Positions 24,412 through 32,936 are shown, numbered from the stretch's first letter. The stretch: DNA of 64,000 nt from Dyella terrae (GCF_022394535.1 NZ_CP089414.1:2108001-2172000); one strand, 5' to 3'. Numbers and translations are program-made. The notes: generated by a model from the sequence alone, not told the origin.

Positions 24412-26073
24412 ATGCAGGACGCACGAAACATCAAGGTCTATAGCTACTTACGCTTCAGTGATGCCCGGCAGGCAGCCGGCAGCAGCGCCGATCGACAAAC
24501 CCAATACGCGGCCGCTTGGGCCATGCAGCGCCAACTTCCGCTGGATCAATCGCTCTCCCTCCGGGATGAGGGGCTCAGTGCCTATCACCAGCGCCATGTG
24601 AAGCAAGGCGCGTTGGGGACTTTCCTGCAAGCGGTCGGTGACGGGCGGATTCACGCCGGGTCTGTCCTGGTCGTGGAGAGCCTCGATCGCCTTAGTCGCG
24701 CCGAGCCCCTCCAGGCCCAGGCGCAGCTGGCCCAAATCATCAACGCAGGGATCACGGTGGTGACTGCCAGTGATGGCCGGGAGTACAACCGAGAGCGCCT
24801 CAAGGCCAATCCCATGGATTTGGTCTATAGCCTGCTGGTGATGATCCGCGCGCACGAAGAAAGCGACACCAAGAGCAAACGGGTCAAAGCAGCGATCCGC
24901 CGCCAGTGCGAGCAGTGGCTGGCCGGCACCTATCGGGGCCGTATCCGCCACGGGCAGGACCCTCAGTGGCTTCGGTGGGAAGACGGTGCATGGCACCTGA
25001 TTCCGGAGCGGGTCGCGGCGGTGCAACAGGCCATCGAATGGTTTCGGGCCGGCCACGGCGCCACCACTATTGTCGATCGCCTCCAGGCGGTCGGCTTGTC
25101 CATTTCTCACCGTGGCTCGTCGGTATCGCATTTGTACAAGCTCTTTCGCCTGCCCGCCCTCCAGGGCGTCAAAACGCTGTCGATCGATGAGACCGCGTAT
25201 GCGCTAACGGCGTACTACCCACCGATCCTCCGCACCGAGGCCTTCGACGAACTTCAGGTACTCATCCGCCAACGCGGACGGCGCAAGGGCAAGGGGGATA
25301 TCCCCGGCATGATCACCGGCATGCGCCTCACCACCTGCGGGTACTGCGGATCAGCGATGGTGGCGCAGAACCTTATGCGTCGGAAGCGGGATGCACAGGG
25401 CCAGGTCCAAGACACGTATCGCCGTCTGGCCTGCAGCTCCGGTACCACACACCGTCGGTGTCCGGTCGGCGGCAGCACCAGCGTCGCGCCGATTGAGCGG
25501 GCGCTGCTCGACTTCTGTTCGGACCAAATGAATCTGCATGCCCTGGTCGACCCGGCCGCCGTCCATGAGCCGGCTCGGCAAAAGCTGGCTATCGCCAAAG
25601 CCCGCGCCGCGGACGTGGAAACACAGTTGGGGCGCTTGACCGACGCTTTGTTGCACGACGAGGGGGCCGCTCCCGCCATCCTCGTGCGTAAGGTGCGCGA
25701 ATTGGAAGACGCGCTGGAGCCGTTAAAGCGCGAGGTGGTTCAAGCAGAACACGAGCTGGCGACGGTATCCCGGAAAGCGCCAGTCGCCGCGGACGCCTGG
25801 CGTGCCGTGGTCACGCGCGTGAAGCAGCAGGAGGCTGACGCCCGTCTTCAGGCACGCCAGCTTATCGCCGATACCTTCGCCCGGCTGGTGGTGTATCACC
25901 GCGGGGTCGAGCCGAGCGACGGCGCCGACACGGCGCTCGACTTGGTGCTCGTCCCGCATGGCGGCCCCTCGCGGGTGCTACGCATCGACCGCAAGACCGG
26001 GGCATGGCTTGCTACGGAAGACGCGATTGGAGCCCAACCACGCAGCACGGACAATGGTCGGCTATCCCAATAG
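24412..26073 (+). CDS. large serine recombinase (island integrase)
   Basis: 553 residues. The N-terminal resolvase domain has the catalytic serine in YSYLRFSDARQAAGSS (about residue 16) and later SLDRLSRAEPLQAQ. A recombinase domain follows at about 170-280. A zinc ribbon (CGYCGS, later CSSGTTHRRC) lies at about 305-350, and a long coiled-coil segment at about 390-480. This is the architecture of integrases that join attP and attB without a tRNA target. Its position 42 bp from attL and the palindromic att sites suggest it inserted the island. It shares its strand with the sigma-like gene 15 bp downstream. Confidence 0.92.
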   Translation: MQDARNIKVYSYLRFSDARQAAGSSADRQTQYAAAWAMQRQLPLDQSLSLRDEGLSAYHQRHVKQGALGTFLQAVGDGRIHAGSVLVVESLDRLSRAEPLQAQAQLAQIINAGITVVTASDGREYNRERLKANPMDLVYSLLVMIRAHEESDTKSKRVKAAIRRQCEQWLAGTYRGRIRHGQDPQWLRWEDGAWHLIPERVAAVQQAIEWFRAGHGATTIVDRLQAVGLSISHRGSSVSHLYKLFRLPALQGVKTLSIDETAYALTAYYPPILRTEAFDELQVLIRQRGRRKGKGDIPGMITGMRLTTCGYCGSAMVAQNLMRRKRDAQGQVQDTYRRLACSSGTTHRRCPVGGSTSVAPIERALLDFCSDQMNLHALVDPAAVHEPARQKLAIAKARAADVETQLGRLTDALLHDEGAAPAILVRKVRELEDALEPLKREVVQAEHELATVSRKAPVAADAWRAVVTRVKQQEADARLQARQLIADTFARLVVYHRGVEPSDGADTALDLVLVPHGGPSRVLRIDRKTGAWLATEDAIGAQPRSTDNGRLSQ

Positions 26074-26088
26074 AGAAGAGCGCGCCTA

Positions 26089-26757
26089 GTGCATGGATTT
26101 GAGGCCTTTCGACTAGCGAGAAGCAAGGACCTACAAAGCATCTCGAAAGCCACAAGAGGCGAGATGGAAGCCGATGAGCTGCTCTCCGAAGCCTTCTTTC
26201 TCGCGATGGAGATCGCGGAAAAAACGCGCCATTCTCTCAACCTCAATTTGGCTTCCGATCAGGAGCTCCTTCTTCGGTGGCTCAATGCCAAATTTGTCCG
26301 TTTCGCCGACAAGACAATGCGGCACAGCGTCAAGCTGGACGAGGGATGGGACGATGATGGGGACGATTGGAGCAGAGGTACGAGGCTAGCCAATGCGCTA
26401 ACGGCTCCGGCCACTTATGACCCCCTCAATCATCAAGTGATGGTTGAAGATGATCAGCAACAGATGAGCGCAGTAGAAGCTAGCTATACCGAAGCTGCCG
26501 CCTACACGATCCTACTGATCGACCGAAGCTGGGACTTTAAGAGGCTTGCGGATGATCTCCATCTTGGCCGAACAAAAACTCTCCGAGCCAGAGTCGCGCG
26601 CGCGGCTGACAAAGCGCTCTGGCAATCTTCCTTGTTCGACGGTATCGAGCGCATAGATCCCCAGTTCATGCCCACTCGCTCTCGTGGCACCAAACGGGCT
26701 CTGACGGCCCTTCGCCATTGGTTCGCGCGATGGAAGATGTCACCGAGCACCATCTAA
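26089..26757 (+). CDS. sigma-70-like regulatory protein, uncertain
   Basis: 222 residues from a GTG 15 bp after the recombinase stop, so probably co-transcribed. The N-terminal ADELLSEAFFLAMEIAEKT resembles sigma region 2. The C-terminal SWDFKRLADDLHLGRTKTLRARVARA resembles a region 4 helix-turn-helix, separated by an acidic linker (DEGWDDDGDDW). It could control recombinase or array expression. The assignment rests on pattern only; it may be another HTH protein. It has no 24-nt site of its own inside or directly after the stop (the nearest full site is 88 bp away). Confidence 0.5.
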   Translation: MHGFEAFRLARSKDLQSISKATRGEMEADELLSEAFFLAMEIAEKTRHSLNLNLASDQELLLRWLNAKFVRFADKTMRHSVKLDEGWDDDGDDWSRGTRLANALTAPATYDPLNHQVMVEDDQQQMSAVEASYTEAAAYTILLIDRSWDFKRLADDLHLGRTKTLRARVARAADKALWQSSLFDGIERIDPQFMPTRSRGTKRALTALRHWFARWKMSPSTI

Positions 26758-26845
26758 CGCCCCATAAGCGGCGTTGGTCGCAACCGGCCGAACCAAAAAG
26801 CGGACCTGATCTAACATCCCTCCCCCTGTGACGTTGCCTCAAAGT

Positions 26846-26869
26846 GTCTGCTCCGGGTCGGAAGCGGTC
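26846..26869 (-). repeat. array site 1
   Basis: Arms GACCGCT/AGCAGAC, spacer TCCGACCCGG (gene direction). It overlaps the stop codon of the barstar gene by 2 nt and is the outermost left site. Confidence 0.85.
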
Positions 26870-27143
26870 ACTCGAACCGAATCGTCACACGTCGGGATTC
26901 TGCTGCCAATCGTTCTAGGGCGGCACAGAATCGGCCATCATCAATAGTTCGCAGTTGATCGAAACTCACCAGTCGGATCGCACATTCCCCCGGCCAACCC
27001 GGGCCGCCTCCAAGGATGGCGTCACGGAAGGCATCCAAGTTGCGGCCAAAGCTTGCAGCACCCTCGGGCTTGACAGCGTCCAAATAGGCCTGCCAGAACG
27101 ACGCCTCGCTTGCGAGGCCAGCGCATTCAACAACGATATCCAT
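26868..27143 (-). CDS. barstar-family immunity protein
   Basis: 91 residues, the size of barstar. FGRNLDAFRDAILGG is the family's central motif, and IDDGRFCAALERLAAESRRV matches its C-terminal helix region. Barstar-type proteins bind and block barnase-like ribonucleases. No ribonuclease toxin gene lies nearby, so this cassette would protect against an incoming toxin. It lies between sites 1 and 2. Confidence 0.75.
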   Translation of the reverse strand: MDIVVECAGLASEASFWQAYLDAVKPEGAASFGRNLDAFRDAILGGGPGWPGECAIRLVSFDQLRTIDDGRFCAALERLAAESRRVTIRFE

Positions 27144-27167
27144 ACTCCCCCTTTCGTTCCTTCGAAC

Positions 27168-27191
27168 TTCCGCTGCGGGTCGAAAGCGGAC
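27168..27191 (-). repeat. array site 2
   Basis: Arms GTCCGCT/AGCGGAA, spacer TTCGACCCGC. It begins 3 nt after the stop of the 107-aa gene. Confidence 0.85.
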
Positions 27192-27194
27192 TCA

Positions 27195-27518
27195 TTAGAT
27201 GAGCGCAGTATCTAGGTGTCGCTCAAGGTCCGCACCATCCACGGGCTTTCCCGCGACAAGAAGGACTCGACCTTTCCTCTGGACCTGCAAGGTCACCTCA
27301 GGACGGTCGCCCGGGTACTTCCTCAACCGAAGATCAAGCGCGTCTTCAGTCTCTGAGACAGAAATCAGGTCCCAGAGCTTGCCGGTTAGGTCGAACAGGA
27401 TTCGCTCTCCGGAAATGTCCGCGAATCTTGGCGCGTAGACCCAGTGGCTCATCCGCATCTCGTGCGGCTCGACACTGACCTCGACCTCCCCACCCCAGTA
27501 AGTCTTAACCCGATCCAT
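27195..27518 (-). CDS. hypothetical cassette protein
   Basis: 107 residues (MDRVKTYWGGEVEVSVEPHE...). It is soluble and rich in beta-type sequence, with no signal or membrane segment. The size and acidic/basic mix would suit an immunity or regulatory protein, but I do not recognise the family. Cassette between sites 2 and 3. Confidence 0.7.
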   Translation of the reverse strand: MDRVKTYWGGEVEVSVEPHEMRMSHWVYAPRFADISGERILFDLTGKLWDLISVSETEDALDLRLRKYPGDRPEVTLQVQRKGRVLLVAGKPVDGADLERHLDTALI

Positions 27519-27556
27519 AGCGCCTCTCTACCCCTGATGTCCACCGAATCCGTTAG

Positions 27557-27580
27557 GTCTGCTTTGGGTCGGAAGCGGAC
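27557..27580 (-). repeat. array site 3
   Basis: Arms GTCCGCT/AGCAGAC, spacer TCCGACCCAA. 73 nt 3' of the PhzF-like gene. Confidence 0.85.
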
Positions 27581-27653
27581 ATTGCGTACCCGGAAAGCCT
27601 ATAGGTGGACCAAGCTCCGATCCATCCCCCTCCGGCACTAGGTAAGACCATGA

Positions 27654-28481
27654 TCACGCGTGCAGAACGCCATCTACCCGCGTGACGCAAGCTCCTCCAA
27701 CCCAAATCCGTCCATCTGATGCTTGTACGTGGATGCGCCCTTTTCTCCCCAAGGCAGTGCCTTGGGCAATGGTGAACGATGCCGGTCCCATGCCAGTCTC
27801 GATCAGCCAACGGGCGATCCCTGCGTTGAGACTTCCGGTGGCAGGATCCTCCGGCATCGCATCCCCTCCCACGAAAGCACGCACTTCGTAAGCCGCATCG
27901 CCTCGCGATGGCGCAATTAGGCCAATAGGAAGTGCGTGCAGCGAAGCGAGGTCCGGCTTTAGCGCAAGAAGCCGTGCATCATTGTTCAACATAAGCGCCA
28001 ACCATCCAGCCCCGTTATCAACCCACTCAGCGTGCCGGACCTCGCTCCTTTGCAAACCAAAGGCGATGAGAATGCGCTCTACCAATGCCCCGTCGACGGC
28101 ACCAGAACGCACGAGTGAAGGTGCCTCAAATGCCAAGGCGCGATCTGATATGCGTACAGGAACGAGCCCGATGGCGCATTCCTGCATCACTTGCGTATCG
28201 CGGGGCACACCACCAGCCGACAACCAAGCATGACACGTGCCGAGCGTGGGGTGCCCGGCGAATGGCATTTCGCGCAGCGAGGAGAAGAATCGGACGCGAT
28301 AATCAGCACGCGGGTCGGTCGGCTCCAAAAGGAAGCAGGTTTCACTAAGGTTGGTCCAGCGTGCAAGAGCTGCCATGTCCTCGTCGGAAAAGTCATCTGC
28401 GCCATGTACCACGGCAACTGGATTACCCATGAAGGGTTCGCCAGAAAAGACGTCGATCTGGCTGAAACGCTTTGTTCGCAT
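27654..28481 (-). CDS. PhzF-family isomerase-like protein
   Basis: 275 residues. The N-terminus QIDVFSGEPFMGNPVAVV, the MPFAGHPTLGT motif and the second-domain DPATGSLNAGIARWL are the three hallmarks of the PhzF/diaminopimelate-epimerase fold. PhzF isomerises a phenazine precursor; most homologues, like this one, lie outside phenazine clusters and have unknown substrates. It is carried as a cassette between site 3 and the irregular region before site 4. Confidence 0.88.
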   Translation of the reverse strand: MRTKRFSQIDVFSGEPFMGNPVAVVHGADDFSDEDMAALARWTNLSETCFLLEPTDPRADYRVRFFSSLREMPFAGHPTLGTCHAWLSAGGVPRDTQVMQECAIGLVPVRISDRALAFEAPSLVRSGAVDGALVERILIAFGLQRSEVRHAEWVDNGAGWLALMLNNDARLLALKPDLASLHALPIGLIAPSRGDAAYEVRAFVGGDAMPEDPATGSLNAGIARWLIETGMGPASFTIAQGTALGRKGRIHVQASDGRIWVGGACVTRVDGVLHA

Positions 28482-28624
28482 GCAGGTTTCGTCCTCGTGC
28501 TGAATGGATACCTAGAAAAGACTTTGTAGCCAAAAATGCCAGCTTCCAGGGCGAGGAATGATGCCTTCTCGCCCCAGCATAGGCACGCTCGCGCGTCATC
28601 GAGAAGACCTAAAACCCCGAACAC

Positions 28625-28683
28625 GGTAGGTCGCAAAAAGGGCTTGGAGCGAGCTGCGTTCCGATGACCAAAGGCGACCTACC
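28625..28683. repeat. 10-bp inverted repeat at a gene 3' end
   Basis: GGTAGGTCGC (28625-28634) and GCGACCTACC (28674-28683) are perfect complements 39 nt apart. The right arm overlaps the stop of the small reading frame at 28679. Its position mimics that of the 24-nt sites, but the sequence differs. Confidence 0.45.
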
Positions 28684-28876
28684 CGACTTGCCCCATTGTC
28701 CAGCTCATCTGGGCCACCTGCTCGATCAACCCAATAAACCAGCGTATGCCAACATCCCCCTGCTGCGCGGCTTTCCATAGCGTGCTGACCTGATGTTTCG
28801 GCGCCTCAAATGGCAGTGGGCTGATGCTCAAGCCAAGACTGCGAATCCAGATATAGGCGATATCGTCGAGCACCAA
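28679..28876 (-). CDS. possible 65-aa cassette protein
   Basis: A short frame (MVLDDIAYIWIRSLGLSISP...) in the 508-bp stretch between the PhzF gene and site 4. Composition is ordinary but no family is recognised and no clear Shine-Dalgarno is seen. Its stop coincides with the 28625-28683 inverted repeat. It could be a remnant. Nothing else is evident in this stretch. Confidence 0.35.
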   Translation of the reverse strand: MVLDDIAYIWIRSLGLSISPLPFEAPKHQVSTLWKAAQQGDVGIRWFIGLIEQVAQMSWTMGQVG

Positions 28877-28989
28877 GAGCAGCGCGGATTGTTACACGCG
28901 ATGACCTAAGCCCCCTCACTCGTCGCCAACAATGAGCATGTCGCCGGGAGAGCGTTCACCGTAGGGCAGTCAATTGCCAAGTCGAGGAA

Positions 28990-29013
28990 GTCCGCTTCGG
29001 GTCGGAAGCGGAC
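28990..29013 (-). repeat. array site 4
   Basis: Perfect consensus: arms GTCCGCT/AGCGGAC, spacer TCCGACCCGA. Confidence 0.9.
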
Positions 29014-29056
29014 CTTCGGTGTTTCGCCTCACTGAGGATCTGCGCGCTCTCGGCAG

Positions 29057-29344
29057 CTACGTGAGCGGCAACTTTTCGAGACGCATACAGAGCAGCATGG
29101 CCATTCCAAGAATGGCGTATGCGGCAAAGAAGGCGGCTAACGCCGCGGCAAGGCCCCATGTCGGATAGATGACCGCCGAGCACACAATCACACAGGCCAA
29201 AACCACCAACCCGGCTAGCGTGTTCTGTTCGACAAGCAAGCGCGACTGCCTTTTGCAGTCACCGCAACGGTACGGCCACCTCCGCGTTGCCAAAACGAGG
29301 CGGACTGCGTTCGCGCGAACGCCACAGTGTGGACAAGTATTCAT
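29057..29344 (-). CDS. zinc-ribbon membrane protein
   Basis: 95 residues from MNTCPHCGVRANAVRLV. The paired CPHC and CGDC cysteines form an N-terminal zinc ribbon. Two hydrophobic helices follow (LAGLVVLACVIVCSAVIYP and the Ala-rich stretch after it). The longer frame to 29449 begins inside site 5 and is an artefact. Function unknown. Cassette between sites 4 and 5. Confidence 0.7.
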   Translation of the reverse strand: MNTCPHCGVRANAVRLVLATRRWPYRCGDCKRQSRLLVEQNTLAGLVVLACVIVCSAVIYPTWGLAAALAAFFAAYAILGMAMLLCMRLEKLPLT

Positions 29345-29409
29345 ATCGATGTGCCGCCGATCACGCCCTCTCCCTGCGCTGACTTGGGTAAACCTATCAG
29401 AATGACAAT

Positions 29410-29433
29410 GTCCGCTCCGGGTCGGAAGCGGAC
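29410..29433 (-). repeat. array site 5
   Basis: Arms GTCCGCT/AGCGGAC, spacer TCCGACCCGG; 12 nt 3' of the next gene. Confidence 0.9.
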
Positions 29434-29445
29434 CATGCAACAACA

Positions 29446-29829
29446 TCAACCGCCTTCTCCCTGTTCCTCAGGCGGCCCAAATGCAGCGTAGGCGGCGATG
29501 AGAGGAACAGTCCCTGCGAGAAGCGAATAGAACGTCAGCTGATGCCATAGGGCCAATCCCGAAATCACGTATAGGATGGCCATTGCCAGCGACAGAAGGA
29601 AACCAAGAAGCGGACGCCGCTTAAGGCACATGATTGTGGCAACGCCCAAGAACCCACATGCCACCCAAACAACATGCGCAATGGTCGCCTCGCCCCTCAT
29701 GCGCTGTATGACTGGCGTCGAGTTGAAAATGTGAAAGGCCAGATCGAGTCCGATCGCGAAAGGGCCTATGGACATCACGCCCACTAGCCACTGCGCTATC
29801 CATCTTGCCGAAGCTGCTGATCCCCTCAT
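29446..29829 (-). CDS. four-helix membrane protein, hypothetical
   Basis: 127 residues with about four hydrophobic segments (for example AIAHVVWVACGFLGVATIM-like and LLGFLLSLAMAILYVISGL) and a charged end EEQGEGG. No family recognised. Cassette between sites 5 and 6. Confidence 0.7.
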   Translation of the reverse strand: MRGSAASARWIAQWLVGVMSIGPFAIGLDLAFHIFNSTPVIQRMRGEATIAHVVWVACGFLGVATIMCLKRRPLLGFLLSLAMAILYVISGLALWHQLTFYSLLAGTVPLIAAYAAFGPPEEQGEGG

Positions 29830-29880
29830 TTACCCCTTCCCTTATAGTCCATTCGTTCGCCCCGGCCATCCTAGTGCCAT

Positions 29881-29904
29881 GTCCGCTTCGTGTCGGAAGC
29901 GGAC
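29881..29904 (-). repeat. array site 6
   Basis: Arms GTCCGCT/AGCGGAC intact; spacer TCCGACACGA has one changed base in the core. Confidence 0.85.
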
Positions 29905-29914
29905 CTTGCAGCGC

Positions 29915-30238
29915 CTACCTGGTAGCCCCGAATCTTGGGTCTTTGGCCAAAGCTTGTGCAAGCTCGGTCCATGCGCCCTCCAAGACCTGCCCATCGCTTT
30001 GAACGCAGACATCCGCAGCAACGCGGGTGGTAGCAACAAAAGTCTGGAACGCCGCGGAAGACAGCGCCGTGAGACTGATAAACATCATGCCCTCATGGTC
30101 ATAGGGACGATATGCATCCGCGAATTCCGCTTCGTCAGGATTTGCCATTGCCCCACGTATCTCTTCAACCAAATGGTCAAAGGCCGTCGAACTCAACGGC
30201 ACGCCAGCACCGTCTGAAATTAAGATTGTCCCAGCCAT
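29915..30238 (-). CDS. hypothetical cytoplasmic cassette protein
   Basis: 107 residues (MAGTILISDGAGVPLSSTAFDH...), soluble and acidic. No recognised domain. In the gene direction an uninterrupted run of eight G (30243-30250) lies 4 nt before the ATG and is the only Shine-Dalgarno-like sequence. Cassette between sites 6 and 7. Confidence 0.7.
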   Translation of the reverse strand: MAGTILISDGAGVPLSSTAFDHLVEEIRGAMANPDEAEFADAYRPYDHEGMMFISLTALSSAAFQTFVATTRVAADVCVQSDGQVLEGAWTELAQALAKDPRFGATR

Positions 30239-30267
30239 TTATCCCCCCCCGATTGCTTCCGACCTAT

Positions 30268-30291
30268 GTCCGCTATGGGTCGAAAGCGGAC
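30268..30291 (-). repeat. array site 7
   Basis: Arms GTCCGCT/AGCGGAC, spacer TTCGACCCAT. Confidence 0.9.
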
Positions 30292-30314
30292 CTAGCGAAA
30301 TCTCTTTGAACTAC

Positions 30315-30770
30315 TCAAGGAACTGAGCTGGTTCGCTGAAACGACCAGACTCGCTCAATCACCAGTCGCCCCTTGGCTTCGTTACCCCAGAACTCGCCGG
30401 CAGGCCTTGGCGTATAGGTCCCCTCGACGTCCACGTCAAACTCGACCAACGGGTGCGAGATCATATGCTCGTGAGTCGTATCGTTAAAGCGAGCAACGCT
30501 CGGGTCCACTGGATCGTTCATTTGAACGCCTTCTTGTATGACCAATCCTTTGCACCCGGGGTCATCGAGATAAGCGCCATGTCGAAGATCGGTGACGTAG
30601 TGTGCCTTGATGTGAATACGGGCCACCATGGTAGGCCCACCGTTATGCAACAACTCGCAGACCGAGACAGGCGCCTCATTGCCTCTGGACGCGTGATCGC
30701 TCGCAAGCGAATGCGATGCCGTTGCAGCCAGTAGAAGGCTGACCCCAAAACCAAAAGACGCATACCGCAT
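30315..30770 (-). CDS. secreted hypothetical protein
   Basis: About 151 residues with a signal peptide (MRYASFGFGVSLLLAATASH, cleavage near SLA-SD). The mature part has two cysteines (VCELL, GCKGLVI) and ends WSFQRTSSVP. Likely periplasmic; no family recognised. An in-frame ATG at 30788 would add six residues. Cassette between sites 7 and 8. Confidence 0.7.
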   Translation of the reverse strand: MRYASFGFGVSLLLAATASHSLASDHASRGNEAPVSVCELLHNGGPTMVARIHIKAHYVTDLRHGAYLDDPGCKGLVIQEGVQMNDPVDPSVARFNDTTHEHMISHPLVEFDVDVEGTYTPRPAGEFWGNEAKGRLVIERVWSFQRTSSVP

Positions 30771-30813
30771 GCCACCCTCCCGATACATTGCCCTGCCGAG
30801 ACCCTGGTTCGAG

Positions 30814-30837
30814 GTCCGCTATGGGTCGATAGCCGAC
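30814..30837 (-). repeat. array site 8
   Basis: Arms GTCGGCT/AGCGGAC, spacer ATCGACCCAT; one stem mismatch. Confidence 0.85.
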
Positions 30838-30857
30838 ATTAGCGTGCGCTCTACTGA

Positions 30858-31058
30858 CTACGGTAGTCGCCTGACTCCAAGCGCAATCAGCCTCGCCTTG
30901 CAGGCAGCCGCAAGCCCCTCATGGTCCATTAAAAGGTCATAGTCGCGACCATTGGACCTGTAACCGATGACCTCGCCGTCCATGACGTAGTCGTCGACGG
31001 TCAGCCCAGCGCCAAACAAGTAAGCATCGATCTCCTGCTCAGTCTGAGGGACGTCCAT
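30858..31058 (-). CDS. 66-aa hypothetical cassette protein
   Basis: MDVPQTEQEIDAYLFGAGL..., soluble. The start has a good AAGGAG seven nt upstream. The longer frame to 31208 passes through site 9 and is rejected. Function unknown. Cassette between sites 8 and 9. Confidence 0.65.
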   Translation of the reverse strand: MDVPQTEQEIDAYLFGAGLTVDDYVMDGEVIGYRSNGRDYDLLMDHEGLAAACKARLIALGVRRLP

Positions 31059-31075
31059 TTCTTCTCCTTTGTGAC

Positions 31076-31099
31076 GTCCGCTGTGGGTCGGAAGCGGAC
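31076..31099 (-). repeat. array site 9
   Basis: Arms GTCCGCT/AGCGGAC, spacer TCCGACCCAC. Confidence 0.9.
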
Positions 31100-31392
31100 C
31101 TTCCCTGCGTGCCAAAGAACCGAAAAAGGCGCCAGGGACAATTTCTGAGACCGTTGGTAGAAGACAGGACAGGTCGTTTCGCTGTTGTGCGAACGGCCGG
31201 ACGCCCACCAGGCCCTACAAATTGTCCCCGACACCATTTTTCTTTGGTATCCCTAGGCGCCAAGCCGCCGACTTACGCGCTGCACTTGGCTCAGTGTCGC
31301 CGCTGGAGCCGCCTGCGTGATTTGGCCATAATCTTGCCCTAACTTCTGTAGGGCATACCGCGTACCCACCCCTAACGTTGGAGGTTCGCATC

Positions 31393-32088
31393 ATGACTCT
31401 GAAGAGGACAGCCCGTATCGCGGGTCTATGGTATCTGGGCTTCACCCTAGGGCCGTTCTACCTACTCTATGTCCCGTCGCGGACGATCGTGCGCAATGAC
31501 GCTGCTGCTACGGCGGCCCGTGTACTCGGCCACGAGACCCTATTCCGCTGGGGCATGCTCGCCGAGACGCTGGGCGCGGCCATTTTCCTCGGACTGAGCT
31601 TGGCGCTCTATCGCCTTTTCGAAGGTGTGGACCGCCACCGCGCGCGACAATTGGTTGCTCTGGTCCTCGTTTCGTCCTCGCTTGGCCTGGTGACAGTGGT
31701 CTTCAATGCGGCCGCGCTTCTCGTTCTTCGCGGTGGCGACCCCTTTGGGGCCTTCGATGACCACACACGCGCGGCTATCGGGATGCTTTTGATCCGGATG
31801 CATGGGCAAGCGATTGGCATCAACCAAGTGTTCTGGGGATTGTGGTTGCTGCCTTTTGGATCGTTGGTCGTGAGCTCACGTTTCTTGCCGCGTTGGCTCG
31901 GCTACTGGCTCTTGCTTGACGGTGTTGCATGGGTGGCCTTAAGCGTGACCTGGTTCCTCGCCCCGAATTACCAGGACGATCTCTTCCTCTATCTCCAGCC
32001 TGTGTTTCTGGCCGAGCTTGCCGCCATGCTCTGGCTCCTGATCGTGGGTGTGAGGGAACGGCGCCCTCTTGCCACAACGAATGCGTAG
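31393..32088 (+). CDS. DUF4386 membrane protein (reversed cassette)
   Basis: 231 residues, about six hydrophobic helices. RTARIAGLWYLGFTLGPFYLLYVP at the N-terminus and GINQVFWGLWLLPFGSLV are typical of DUF4386 proteins, whose function is unknown. It is read towards site 10, opposite to the sites of this arm, with GGAGG 7 nt before the ATG. About 290 bp upstream (31100-31392) holds no other gene and probably contains its promoter. Confidence 0.85.
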   Translation: MTLKRTARIAGLWYLGFTLGPFYLLYVPSRTIVRNDAAATAARVLGHETLFRWGMLAETLGAAIFLGLSLALYRLFEGVDRHRARQLVALVLVSSSLGLVTVVFNAAALLVLRGGDPFGAFDDHTRAAIGMLLIRMHGQAIGINQVFWGLWLLPFGSLVVSSRFLPRWLGYWLLLDGVAWVALSVTWFLAPNYQDDLFLYLQPVFLAELAAMLWLLIVGVRERRPLATTNA

Positions 32089-32095
32089 CAAGAAT

Positions 32096-32119
32096 GTCCG
32101 CTTCGGGTCGGAAGCGGAC
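32096..32119 (-). repeat. array site 10
   Basis: Perfect consensus arms and spacer TCCGACCCGA; 3 nt after the stop of the following minus-strand gene. Confidence 0.9.
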
Positions 32120-32122
32120 GAT

Positions 32123-32401
32123 TCAATCAATCTCAAGATTCGGGTTGTCGTTCAAAACCCACCGAAAGCGAACCTTAAAGTCGTCGACACACTGCTGGCA
32201 GACCCAGTGCCGCATATCCGATGTACACCACCCCACATGCAATTCGCCAGGCAGGCCGAGCTTCGCGAACTTGGCCCAACAGAGTGCGCAATGGTCATGA
32301 TCGTCACGGACGGAGGCCGGAGCCCATTCGCGACGTGTAAGCGTGACGCCGATTAGGTGATCCGCCTGATCGGTGAGCCAGCTGTCATCCTTCTCGGCCA
32401 T
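32123..32401 (-). CDS. cysteine/histidine-rich cassette protein, copy in left arm
   Basis: 92 residues (MAEKDDSWLTDQADHLIGVTL). It has HDHCALCWAKF and WCTSDMRHWVCQQC, which could bind zinc. A close homologue (90 residues, about 88 percent identical by eye) is in the other arm at 51893 in the opposite orientation. DNA similarity includes the 5' leader and ends at the flanking sites. Function not recognised. Cassette between sites 10 and 11. Confidence 0.8.
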   Translation of the reverse strand: MAEKDDSWLTDQADHLIGVTLTRREWAPASVRDDHDHCALCWAKFAKLGLPGELHVGWCTSDMRHWVCQQCVDDFKVRFRWVLNDNPNLEID

Positions 32402-32420
32402 GTTTTCCCTTTTGAAGTCT

Positions 32421-32444
32421 GTCCGCTTCGGGTCGGAAGCGGAC
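32421..32444 (-). repeat. array site 11
   Basis: Perfect consensus arms and spacer TCCGACCCGA. Confidence 0.9.
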
Positions 32445-32476
32445 GTTGCTTTGAAAGCGCGCAGCTCAAGGCCTCC

Positions 32477-32833
32477 CTAGTCGGGCAGGCTAACCACCGG
32501 CTTGAAGCCGCCAAAGATCATGCGCTTGCCATCGAAAGGACAGTCAGCGGCGGCTTCCATGCGCGGATCTTGCATAAATTTCGCCATGCCGGCGTCGCGA
32601 GCGGCCTTGTCGGGCCATTCAACCCAGGAGAACACCACGGATTCATCCTGCTTAGCCTGCACGGCGCGGCGGAAATCGGTGAGCTTGCCGTCGGGCACGT
32701 CGTCGCCCCAGCACTCCACCACCCGGATGGCGCCAAACTCCAGGAAAATGGCGTCGAAAGTACGGGCGTGCGCGATGAACTGTTCGCGATTGGCGTTGGG
32801 TACCGCGATCACGAAACCATCGATGTAGGACAT
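32477..32833 (-). CDS. DUF1428 family protein
   Basis: 118 residues beginning MSYIDGFVIAVPNANREQF, with VVECWGDDVPDGKLTDFRRAV and SWVEWPDKAARDAGMAKFM, the DUF1428 (dimeric alpha-beta barrel) pattern. Function unknown. A good AAGGAG precedes the ATG. The frame is open upstream through site 12 into the neighbouring gene, giving an accidental 255-codon fusion. Cassette between sites 11 and 12. Confidence 0.9.
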   Translation of the reverse strand: MSYIDGFVIAVPNANREQFIAHARTFDAIFLEFGAIRVVECWGDDVPDGKLTDFRRAVQAKQDESVVFSWVEWPDKAARDAGMAKFMQDPRMEAAADCPFDGKRMIFGGFKPVVSLPD

Positions 32834-32936
32834 GATTGTCTCCTTGGCGTGAAGGGTGGCCGGTATGGTCACCTTCATGCGTGCGACGAATGAGCGCCGG
32901 CAGGATCGACACGGGCCTCTTGAGAAGCTGTCGGAT

